Source: DATBDN01 sp963715995
GTDB lineage: Bacteria > Actinomycetota > Thermoleophilia > Solirubrobacterales > Thermoleophilaceae
DNA: 64,000 nucleotides
Assembly (NCBI GenBank): GCA_963715995.1
Contig: OY970283.1
Span: 930,001-994,000 of the forward strand
Reading direction: 5' to 3'
The position numbers and the translations under genes were made by a program. The notes under the pieces were generated by a model, which had not been told where the DNA came from, searched no databases, and worked only from the letters and a program-made list of their open reading frames with translations. Positions 31,464 through 39,374 of the stretch are shown in pieces (position 1 is the first letter of the stretch; each line of letters begins with the position of its first letter).

Positions 31464-32636
31464 CTAGCCGGCGTTCCGCTTCTCCCACGCCTGCGTCAGC
31501 TCGATCCGCTCGAGGATCGTCGGATGGCCGTCCTCGAAGAGGTGCTCGATCGCCGGAGGATCCGGGCGTGACTTCGCCGTGATCGCCAGCAGCCGCATCG
31601 TGTCGCGCTGCGCCGCGGGGTCGCGCGTCGCGTTGAGCGCGCGCCAGTCGGCCTCCGTTTCGTAGCGGCGCACGAACGCGTTCTGCGCCGGCGTGACCAA
31701 CACGTTCAGCAGCGTCAAGACGAGGATCGCAAGCGGTACGGCGCCGGGCTCGAACATGCCGCCGCGCCGCCTCGTTGCGAGCGCGATCGCATAGGCCAGC
31801 GGGAACGCGAACAGAGCGAACAGGCCCACGCCCTTGAGGATGTGGTTGGAGCGCAGGTGACCGAGCTCGTGGGCGATGACCGGCCGGATCTCGCGCGTGG
31901 TGAACGGCTTGCGGATGACGGTGTCCCAGAGGATCACGCGCTTGGTTGGGCCGAAGCCGGTCGACTCGGCGTTGGGCGCGGTCGTGAACTTGTGCACGTC
32001 CTCGACCGAGACCTTCGCGCCGCTGACGCCCTCGACCTTCGCCAGGTGCACGGCGGCCACGCGCAGGTCGTGCCGGTGCAACGGGTGCAGGTCGGGCATG
32101 AGGTACGGCGACACGAACGCGGACAGCAGGGCGAGTCCCACGAAGACAGCGCCGCCGGGCACCCACCACACGCGCTGGAACGGCCGCGCCAGCCCCATCA
32201 CGATCGCTATCGCGAGGCAGATGAAGAGGAACTGTGCGCCGAGGCCGAGCCAGGAGTCGATCGCCCACTCGACGACGCCTTGCTTCGAGACGCCATGCGA
32301 GTGCTCCCACGCGACCGCGGCGATGCCGAACGGCAGCTGCGCGATCCAGACGAACGCGAACGCGAGCATGCCGAGCAGCAGTCCCGTGCCGATGCGCCCA
32401 GCCGCCGACTCGCGCGTGAAGCGCTGCCAGCCGCGGGCGTAGAGCACCAGCGCACCGATCACGGCGATCTGCGCCAGCAGCCCGTCGATCGCGAGGAAGC
32501 GCTCGAAGCTGGTGGCCTTGCTCAGCTGCGCCTGCGTGAAGAAGTGTTGGACGTCCAGATGGGGCAGGGCGAGGTCGCTCGGGACGCTCGTGCGCCACAG
32601 AAACGACGCGGCAGCGAACCAGGCCGCGGCAAGCAT
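31464..32636 (-). CDS. M48 family membrane metalloprotease (Ste24/CAAX protease-like)
   Basis: 390 residues from ATG 32636. The zinc motif HExxH is in PVIAHELGHLRSNH, and a downstream Glu in RRYETEADWRALN is the third ligand. Hydrophobic helices precede it (LLAQIAVIGALVLYARGW, LGMLAFAFVWIAQLPFG, AQFLFICLAIAIVMGLA, AVFVGLALLSAFVSPYLM) and follow it. The layout matches full-length Ste24-like proteases that degrade misfolded membrane proteins or process lipoprotein-like peptides. Its start lies 29 bases from the DUF4389 stop on the same strand, so co-transcription is likely. Confidence 0.93.
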   Translation of the reverse strand: MLAAAWFAAASFLWRTSVPSDLALPHLDVQHFFTQAQLSKATSFERFLAIDGLLAQIAVIGALVLYARGWQRFTRESAAGRIGTGLLLGMLAFAFVWIAQLPFGIAAVAWEHSHGVSKQGVVEWAIDSWLGLGAQFLFICLAIAIVMGLARPFQRVWWVPGGAVFVGLALLSAFVSPYLMPDLHPLHRHDLRVAAVHLAKVEGVSGAKVSVEDVHKFTTAPNAESTGFGPTKRVILWDTVIRKPFTTREIRPVIAHELGHLRSNHILKGVGLFALFAFPLAYAIALATRRRGGMFEPGAVPLAILVLTLLNVLVTPAQNAFVRRYETEADWRALNATRDPAAQRDTMRLLAITAKSRPDPPAIEHLFEDGHPTILERIELTQAWEKRNAG

Positions 32637-32665
32637 GACCAGCGCCGCAGCACGGCCGGCGCGCT

Positions 32666-33892
32666 TCAGGCGGGCGGCCCCGCGTAGGGGTAGCGGTCCG
32701 TGAGCAGGAGCAGGTAGGCGTTCGTCTGCGCGGTGTAGCGCAGTGAGAGCAGGCCGAGCCTGCGCATGCCGTCAGGCATCCGCCCCGTGAACAGCGACGC
32801 GAACCAGCCGAGGAAGGCGACGGTCCAGAGCGCGTATCCGATCGCCGAGCCGATCACCAGCGCCGGGAACCCGAGCAGCACCCGGAACAGGGTCTTCCAG
32901 CGTCCCTGGCGAGCCGGAGGCGCGATCTGGACGTCGACCGGATAGGACCCGGCCTTGCCGGTGAAGCCCGGGAATGGCGCGCCGACGATCGTGGCGAACG
33001 CCGTGACGTGCACGACGTAGCGCACATAGGCCGCAAGGAAGCGATGGAAGACGGCGGGCGAGCGGCCGCGGAAGAGGGTCACGAACCAGCTGAGCACGGC
33101 GACGAGCTCGGCGACCACGCTCCACAGCGTCACCCACACGAAGTGAGGGGCCGCAAGCGCCAGCCGGAAGAACACGATCAACCGCGAGCGGCGGCCGTCG
33201 TCCGGTGCCGAGACGAGCGCGACCGGGTGTGCCGGCGCCGGCCACGGAACCCCGAGCCGTTCCGGGTCTGCGCTCGGGTAGCGGTCGGTGACCAGCAGCA
33301 TGTACGCCGAGACCTGCGCGCCGTAGTGCAGGCAGAACCACTGGAGGCGTGTGAGGCCCTCGGGCGCCCTCCCTTTTGCCAGCGCGTAGAACCACGTGAG
33401 AAACGCACAGGCGACCACGACGCCCGTCCCCAGCCCATAGCTCGTGGCCGACTGGACCGAGCTGCCGCCGAGCACGGTGCCGATCAGCAACGCGGGGATG
33501 GCGAGGAAGAAGCGGAAGCCGGTGCGCCAGCGGCTCTGACGAGCGGGCGGGTCGAACTCGACGTCGATCTCGTAGTTCTCGCCGAGGAAGCCCGGGAACG
33601 GACCGGTGGCGAGGTTGAGGTACGCGTACACGTGCGTCGAGTAGCGGATGTACATCGTGAAGAAGCGATGCAGGCCGTCCGGCAGCCGGCCCTTGATGAG
33701 CACCACGAACCACGCCACCACCGCGACCACGAACACGCCGGTGGACCAGATGCCCAGCCAAAGGAGGTGCGGGATCGCCAGGAAGAGGCGGAAGAAGACC
33801 GTCAGCCGCGACCGGCGCAGGTCCTCGACCACGCGGATGCGGACCGGATGGTCGAGTGGCCTAGGGCTTGCCGGCTGAAGGTCGGTTGTCAA
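32666..33892 (-). CDS. DUF4389 membrane protein with internal duplication
   Basis: About 408 residues from TTG 33892; the frame stays open to 33919 and overlaps the AlkA gene. Two homologous halves are visible. Half one has RRSRLTVFFRLFLAIPHLLW, VVAWFVVLIKGRLPDGLHRF and PGFLGENYEIDVEFDPPARQ. Half two has RRSRLIVFFRLALAAPHFVW, VLSWFVTLFRGRSPAVFHRF and PGFTGKAGSYPVDVQIAPPA. Each half ends in a TDRYP segment. Each half carries three to four membrane helices, making a protein roughly double the single-unit form. Function of DUF4389 is unknown. Confidence 0.88.
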   Translation of the reverse strand: MTTDLQPASPRPLDHPVRIRVVEDLRRSRLTVFFRLFLAIPHLLWLGIWSTGVFVVAVVAWFVVLIKGRLPDGLHRFFTMYIRYSTHVYAYLNLATGPFPGFLGENYEIDVEFDPPARQSRWRTGFRFFLAIPALLIGTVLGGSSVQSATSYGLGTGVVVACAFLTWFYALAKGRAPEGLTRLQWFCLHYGAQVSAYMLLVTDRYPSADPERLGVPWPAPAHPVALVSAPDDGRRSRLIVFFRLALAAPHFVWVTLWSVVAELVAVLSWFVTLFRGRSPAVFHRFLAAYVRYVVHVTAFATIVGAPFPGFTGKAGSYPVDVQIAPPARQGRWKTLFRVLLGFPALVIGSAIGYALWTVAFLGWFASLFTGRMPDGMRRLGLLSLRYTAQTNAYLLLLTDRYPYAGPPA

Positions 33893-34451
33893 GTGACTCC
33901 CAGAGATAGAGGGACGCAAGTGTGCGGTGTGGTCGCCACGCCTCGGCGATTGTCTCCATCTCGCTGGGCTTCGGCATCTCGGCGAGCCCGTACTGGATCT
34001 GCACCGCCTTGCGGATGCCGAGGTCGCCGACGGGCAGGATGTCGGGCCGCCCGAGGTGGAACATCAGGAACATGTCGACGGTCCAGCGGCCCAGGCCCTT
34101 TATCGCGATCAGCGCCTCTGAGACCTCGTGGTCGCTCATCTGCGCGAGCTCGTCGATCGGCAGCTCGCCGTCGACGATGTGCTCGGCCAGGTCGCGCAGG
34201 TAGGCGGCCTTCGCGCCCGAGAGCCCCACCTCGCGCAGTTGCTGGGGGTCGGTGTCGAGGATCTCCTGCGGGGTCGGCGTGCGCCCGTCGTAGAGCTCGG
34301 TGAGCCGGCCGTAGATCGTCGCGGCGGCCTTCGTCGACAGCTGCTGCCCGGTGATCGAGCGGACGAGCGTGCCGTATGCGTCGTCCGGGCGCCCGCGCTT
34401 GCGCGCCTTCACGCTGAGCGGGCCGATCTGGTCGACCAGGCGCGCCATCAC
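33861..34451 (-). CDS. DNA-3-methyladenine glycosylase 2 (AlkA/HhH-GPD family)
   Basis: About 196 residues from GTG 34451 or ATG 34448. It removes alkylated bases. The helix-hairpin-helix is IKGLGRWTVDMFLMFHLGRP and the catalytic Asp is in LPVGDLGIRKAVQ. N-terminal LVRSITGQQLSTKAAATIY and TELYDGRTPTPQEIL are typical of the catalytic domain alone, lacking the AlkA N-terminal domain. The frame remains open back through the L,D-transpeptidase gene, but only because of that gene's frameshift. Overlaps the DUF4389 gene by about 30 bases. Confidence 0.92.
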   Translation of the reverse strand: MMARLVDQIGPLSVKARKRGRPDDAYGTLVRSITGQQLSTKAAATIYGRLTELYDGRTPTPQEILDTDPQQLREVGLSGAKAAYLRDLAEHIVDGELPIDELAQMSDHEVSEALIAIKGLGRWTVDMFLMFHLGRPDILPVGDLGIRKAVQIQYGLAEMPKPSEMETIAEAWRPHRTLASLYLWESLDNRPSAGKP

Positions 34452-34480
34452 CGGATCGCGCCGAAGTGCGTCGAGCGCTT

Positions 34481-35462
34481 TCAGTGGATCAGCACCGGCG
34501 TGCCGACGGGAACCAGCGGCGCGAGCGCGTTCACGTCGGTCGCGTGCATGCGGATGCACCCGTGCGAGGCCGAGCTGCCGACCGTCCACTCCTCGCTCGT
34601 GCCGTGGATCCCGATGCCGTCGCCCAGCGCGATGAACCATGCGCGCAGCGGGTTGTTCGGATCGCCGGGCGGGAACGTCTGGCCCTGGTAGGGGTAGGCC
34701 CACGGCCGGTTCGGCGCCGTCCACGAGGGGTTCTTGTCCTTGTAGAGCACGTGGCGCAGCCCCTGCGGCGTCTTCGAACCCCTGCGCGCCGACCGCCACG
34801 GGATAGGTGCGCACCAGCCGCAGCGCGCGGAACAGCCGCAGCGTGTGCGTGCTGCGATCGACTGAGATGTATGCCGGGTAGCGCTTGCGCAAACCGGCCG
34901 TGGTGACAGCCGGCCGAACGTGCAGCACGCGGCCCGCGACCACGCGCCCGGTGGTGGGGTGGCGTAGCTCGCGCTCCAGTCCCGCGCGCACGCGTGCCTG
35001 GTCGAGCTCCGTGCCGAGCCGTGCACGCACGCGGCGCACCGCGGTCACGCCGAAGCGCACGCGTGCGTCGCGCGGCGCCCGGTAGAAGCGCTTCGCGACC
35101 GATGCGATGGCAGCGTCGCGTTCCGCGTCCTTCACGCCCAGATGCAGCGGCACGCTGACCGGCTTGTGCGCGTGGGCGAGCGCGACCGCGCGCTTGACCA
35201 TCCAGTCGTAGTAGATGACGAGGCCGGCCTGGCCGGGGGTGACGAGGGTGTCGTGGTGGGCCACGCGGATCGCGATCGGGCGCTTCACGTACACCGGCCC
35301 GAGCGCATCTTCGAGCGCCTGCGTGGCCGCCGCGGGCTCGAGCCCGCCCACAGGCACGCCGGCGACGGTTGCGCCGGCGGGCAGCGGCTCGGTTGCAGCC
35401 TGCGACACGGCGGGCGCGGCCAGCGCGCCGAGTGCCGCGATAGTGGCTGCCAGGCGGAGCAT
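34481..35462 (-). pseudogene. L,D-transpeptidase (YkuD), split by a frameshift
   Basis: ATG 35462 opens a signal peptide (LRLAATIAALGALAAPAVSQA). A putative peptidoglycan-binding part (VAGVPVGGLEPAAATQALED) and YPAYISVDRSTHTLRLFRAL, the first YkuD strand, follow in the same frame up to YPVAVGAQG. The catalytic half lies in another frame: KTPQGLRHVLYKDKNPSW, FIALGDGIGIHGTSEEW and ASHGCIRMHATD, with the catalytic Cys in SHGCIRM, stop 34481. The span is 982 bases, one over a multiple of three. Shortening the CCCC run at 34779-34782 by one base gives an intact ~326-residue enzyme that forms 3-3 cross-links in peptidoglycan. Confidence 0.85.
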
Positions 35463-35507
35463 GGGCCTGATGCTAGGAGTCAGAGGCGCCTAGAGTGCGC
35501 GGCCGCA

Positions 35508-36308
35508 ATGAAGCTTGTGAGCTACGAAAAAGACGGGACGACCCACGCCGGCGCGCTGACCGATGAGGGCGTGATCGACAGCGGCTTCGCGACGATGACC
35601 GAGCTGCTGCGCGCCGGGCCGCCGGCACAGCCGAGCGGCGATCCCGTCGAGCCCGATCGCCTGCTGCCTCCAGTCACCGATCCCGGCAAGATCGTCTGCA
35701 TCGGCCTCAACTACGTCTCGCACGCGCGCGAGGCGGGCCTCGAGCCGCCGGAGCAGCCGACGATGTTCGCCAAGTACCGCAACGCGCTCGCCGCGCCCGG
35801 TGCCGAAGTCAAGCTGCCTGACTACTCCTCGAAGGTGGACTACGAAGCCGAGGTCGCGTTCGTGATCGGCAAGCGGGCCAAGGACGTCGCTGAGGGCGAT
35901 GCGCTCGGCCACATCGCCGGCTACATGCTGCTGAACGACCTGTCAGCGCGCGACATGCAGTTCGCCACGCCGCAGTGGATGCCCGGCAAGGTCTTCGACG
36001 GCAGCGCGCCGTGCGGCCCATGGCTCGTCACGCCCGATGAGGCGGGCGACCCGAACGCGATCGACATCCGCTTGGAGCTGAACGGCGAGGAGATGCAGGA
36101 CGGGTCGACGGCCGACCTGGTGCACTCGATACCGGCACTGGTCGCCTACCTGTCGAAGCTGATGACGCTCGACCCGGGCGACGTGGTCTCCACCGGCACG
36201 CCCGCCGGGGTGGGCAGCCTCAGGGACCCGGCTGTGTGGCTGAAGCCTGGCGACGAGGTCGTGGTCGAGTCAGAGCGTCTCGGCCGCCTGGTCACGACCC
36301 TCGGCTGA
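35508..36308 (+). CDS. fumarylacetoacetate hydrolase family protein
   Basis: 266 residues from ATG 35508. It has the FAH fold: VCIGLNYVSHAREAG, metal-ligand Glu residues in VDYEAEVAFVIGKRAKDV, YMLLNDLSARDMQ, KVFDGSAPCGPWLVTPDE and VVSTGTPAGVG. The short single-domain form acts on beta-diketo or 2-keto-enoate compounds, for example oxaloacetate decarboxylase or homoprotocatechuate-type isomerases; the substrate is not determinable. It converges with the diguanylate cyclase and overlaps it by 39 bases. Confidence 0.92.
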   Translation: MKLVSYEKDGTTHAGALTDEGVIDSGFATMTELLRAGPPAQPSGDPVEPDRLLPPVTDPGKIVCIGLNYVSHAREAGLEPPEQPTMFAKYRNALAAPGAEVKLPDYSSKVDYEAEVAFVIGKRAKDVAEGDALGHIAGYMLLNDLSARDMQFATPQWMPGKVFDGSAPCGPWLVTPDEAGDPNAIDIRLELNGEEMQDGSTADLVHSIPALVAYLSKLMTLDPGDVVSTGTPAGVGSLRDPAVWLKPGDEVVVESERLGRLVTTLG

Positions 36309-37851
36309 GCTGACGAGCTCGACGCGGTTGCGGCCTGCGTTCTTGGCCGCGTAGAGCGCGCGGTCGGCTGCGCGCAGGAGATGCTCGCCGCTCGCCGCGT
36401 GGTCCGGCAGGGTCGCGACGCCGAACGACGCGGTCAGGCCGCCCGACAGGCCCGCGATCTCGGTCTGCTCGATCGTCGCGCGCAGCTTCTCGGCAAGCGT
36501 CGCGCCGCCCTGGAGGCTCGTGTCGGGCAGCAGCGCGGTGAACTCCTCGCCCCCGTAGCGGCCGACGAAGTCGCTCTCGCGGATGCATCCGCTGACCACC
36601 GCGGCGACCGTGGCCAGCACCTCGTCGCCCTTCGCATGGCCGTACAGGTCGTTCACGCGCTTGAAGTGGTCGAGGTCGAACATGATTGCCGTGAGCTGTG
36701 TCTTCGAGCGGCTTGCCTGCGCCACCATGCGCGCCAGCGTGTCCGCGACCGCGCGCTGGTTCGCCAAGCCGGTGAGGTTGTCGGTTGCAGCGCGCCGCTC
36801 GGCCAGCGCCAGGTTGCGCAGGTTGGCGATCACGGGTCCGGCCATCGTGACGCTGGAGCTGAGGTCCTCGGTCTCGTCGCGGTTGATCGGCTCGGGCGCG
36901 CCGAGCAGGACGGACCCGACGACCTCACCGCCCACCACGGTCGGCACGCACGTGGTCGCCCCGGGCACCGCGCCGCAGACGTCGCAGACCATGAGCCCGG
37001 TGCTGCCGGGCTCGCGCCGGTAGGGCTTCGCCAGCCGCACGGCGAGGCAGCTCTCGGGCGCTGCCCCGTCGAGGTGTTCGGCGACCGTGGGGGTGTTCTC
37101 GAGTGAGGTCGCCGCCTCGAGCCGGTTCTGGCTCGAGTTGCGCGTCAGCACCACGGCGCGCGAGAGCTTGAACCAGCCCTCGAGGTGGCGCTTGAGCACG
37201 TCGAAGGCCTCGCGCTCGCTGCGCGCCGCCTGGAGCGCGTCGCTGAACTCGGCCATCCGGCGCCGGCGTGTGCCGCGCGCTGGCCGGGACCTCGAACAGC
37301 CGCCACGCGAGCAGGCCGAAGATCAGCCCGATCGCCAGGATGACGCCGACGGCCACGTCGGAGGCGACGGTCCGAGCGTGTTTGCGATCGGACTGCTTGT
37401 CGGCGAGGAAGCGGGCATTCGCTGCGCGGAAGCTGTCCATCACGGACTTGCGCGCGACCGCCTGAGCGACCGACGGCCGGCGCCCCGCGCCGATCGTGTC
37501 GAGCTGTTTCTCGGCCAGTCGCTGCCAGTTGCGGGCGATCGAGACCTGCTTGTTCAGGTAGTCGTCGTCGAGACTGTCGCTCTCGTAGCGGCGGGTCTCG
37601 GCGATCGCCGCCTCGAGGTTGCTGCGGCCAGCTCGGTAGGGCTCGAGGAAGCGGTCCTGGCGCGTGTTGATGTAGCCGCGCAGACCGGTCTCCTGGTCGA
37701 GCATGGCGATCAGCATCCGCTGCCCGCCGTCGATGGCGTGCGTGGAGGAGTCGTCGGCCGAGGTCTGTAGTCGCCCGACGCCCCAGACCGCGCCGGCGAT
37801 CACCAGCACGGCGGCCAGCAGGACGAGCCGTATGAACCCGTACCTGGACAT
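36270..37851 (-). pseudogene. CHASE3-GAF-GGDEF diguanylate cyclase, split by a frameshift
   Basis: From GTG/ATG 37851, the first frame encodes a membrane sensor: helix LVLLAAVLVIAGAVWGVG, CHASE3-like TGLRGYINTRQDRFLEPYRAG and a second helix VAVGVILAIGLIFGLLAWRL. The second frame resumes at about 37257 with SDALQAARSEREAFDVLKRH, a GAF-like region with a Cys pair (MVCDVCGAVPGATTC) and a GGDEF domain: FDLDHFKRVNDLYGH and GRYGGEEF, with the inhibitory I-site RESD five residues before it. Span 1582 bases, one over a multiple of three; the slip is near 37257-37290. Repaired, it would be ~526 residues making cyclic di-GMP. Confidence 0.85.
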
Positions 37852-37901
37852 GACCTAGGTATACCCCCCGGGCTGCGGTTCTCCTGGCTTTCGGGCGCTC
37901 G

Positions 37902-38669
37902 CTAGCGGCCGCGCCAGACCGGCTCGCGCTTCTCGGCGAACGCGGTCGCGCCCTCGCGGGCATCCTCGGAGGTGAAGACGGGGCCCGAGATCTCGCCCTG
38001 CTTGGCCCAACCGTCCGCCTCGGTCCACTCCACCGCCTTCTGGATGATCTCCTTCGAGGCGATCACGGCGAGCGGTGCGTTCTTCACGATCTGGTGCGCC
38101 AGCTCGATCGCCGTGTCGAGCGCTCCCCCGGGATCGGCGAGGCGGTTGACGATGCCGATCTCCTGCGCGCGCTCGGCGCTGATCGGCTCGCCAGTCAGCG
38201 CCAGCTCCATCGCGAGGTGGTAGGGGATCCGCTTCGGCAGCCGCAGCAGCGCTCCGGCGGCAGCGACGAGGCTGCGCTTGACCTCGGGGATGCCGAAGCG
38301 TGCCTCGCGCGAGGCCACGATCAGGTCACAGGACAGCGCGATCTCGAAGCCGCCGGCCAGCGCGAAGCCTTCGACCGCAGCGATCAGCGGCTTGCGCGAC
38401 GAGCGCTGCGTGATGCCCGCGAAGCCACGGTCGCCCGCGTACGGGGACTGGCCCTGCACGAACGCCTTCAGGTCCATGCCGGCCGAGAAGTAGCCGCCCG
38501 CGCCTGTGACGATGCCCACGCGCAGATCGTCCTCGGAGTCGAGCCGGTCCAGCGCTGCGGCCATGCCGGTGGCCACGTCGCCGTTCACGGAGTTGCGCGC
38601 GTCGGGGCGGTTGATCGTGACGATCAGGATCCCGTCGCGGTCCTCGGTCAGAATCGCTTCGTCTGTCAT
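37902..38669 (-). CDS. enoyl-CoA hydratase/isomerase family protein
   Basis: 255 residues from ATG 38669 (ATGA overlap with the ChdC gene). Motifs: VTINRPDARNSVNGD, GGYFSAGMDLKAF and EGFALAGGFEIALSCDLIVA for the oxyanion hole, and RFGIPEVKRSLVAAAG with Glu at the first catalytic position. This branch (CaiD/EchA-like) matches known hydratases better than the 2.5-kb paralogue. It ends FAEKREPVWRGR. It is coupled with heme synthesis only by gene order. Confidence 0.93.
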   Translation of the reverse strand: MTDEAILTEDRDGILIVTINRPDARNSVNGDVATGMAAALDRLDSEDDLRVGIVTGAGGYFSAGMDLKAFVQGQSPYAGDRGFAGITQRSSRKPLIAAVEGFALAGGFEIALSCDLIVASREARFGIPEVKRSLVAAAGALLRLPKRIPYHLAMELALTGEPISAERAQEIGIVNRLADPGGALDTAIELAHQIVKNAPLAVIASKEIIQKAVEWTEADGWAKQGEISGPVFTSEDAREGATAFAEKREPVWRGR

Positions 38670-39355
38670 GTGGTCACCCGCAGGGCCTCTCCGTCGAGGG
38701 CGTCGAGCGCCCGTTCCACCGATGAGTGAAGGCAGGTGAAGATGGGCGTCTCCGATTCGGTGTAGGCGCTCGACTCGGTAGCCCGCAGCTCCTGGACCAG
38801 GTCCATGAACTGCATGGCGTCGTCGGCGTCGAAGGCCACGACGAACTCCTGGTCGTCGAGGCCGAAGCTGTAGGCGGTGTTCGTGGAGATGCCGCTGAAC
38901 TGCCGGGCGACGGCGATGTGCTCGCGCATGATCGACATGCGCTCGTCGGCCTCGAGGCGGTACCACTCGCGCTTCTTCCACATCGGGTAGACGATCAGGT
39001 ACTTGTGGTCGGTCGGGCGCGGGGCCAGCGGCTGTGGCTCGTCGGCGTAGACCGACTCCTTGGTCACCGCCAGGTACGAGTGGGCGATGTCCGCGTAACG
39101 CATCAGGCCGCTCTGGTTCAGCACCACGTGCAGCTCGTGGATCGCGTCGAGGTTGGGCGTCGCGCTGCGTACCAGCAGGTCGCAGTCGCCGCGTGTGCCG
39201 ACCAGGCTGTAGGTGCGCAGGTAGTGGTCCTCGGCGAAGTCGCTGCACGCGGCCGCGAACTCGCGCTTGTCCTGCGCGCGGTCGAGCGGGTCACGGCGGC
39301 GCCACTCGGGGTCGACCTTGATGAACGTGTACTTGACGAAGGTGCGCTCCGGCAT
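38666..39355 (-). CDS. chdC: coproheme decarboxylase / chlorite dismutase family (HemQ)
   Basis: 229 residues from ATG 39355. Converts coproheme III to heme b in the coproporphyrin-dependent pathway used by actinobacteria. Family features: FVKYTFIKVDPEWRRRD, GLMRYADIAHSYLAVTK, YPMWKKREWYRLEADER (region with the catalytic Tyr), MREHIAVARQFSG (axial His region) and TPIFTC. Length and motifs match ChdC rather than long chlorite dismutases, and no chlorate genes are present. It starts 19 bases from a divergent membrane-protein gene. Confidence 0.92.
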   Translation of the reverse strand: MPERTFVKYTFIKVDPEWRRRDPLDRAQDKREFAAACSDFAEDHYLRTYSLVGTRGDCDLLVRSATPNLDAIHELHVVLNQSGLMRYADIAHSYLAVTKESVYADEPQPLAPRPTDHKYLIVYPMWKKREWYRLEADERMSIMREHIAVARQFSGISTNTAYSFGLDDQEFVVAFDADDAMQFMDLVQELRATESSAYTESETPIFTCLHSSVERALDALDGEALRVTT

Positions 39356-39374
39356 CGCTCATAGAGTATTTGCG

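Noticed and set aside
30935..31571. Open frames reading APAGAETT-type repeats
   Set aside because: They are made by the 24-bp tandem array, which leaves every frame open. There is no start signal and no non-repeat domain.
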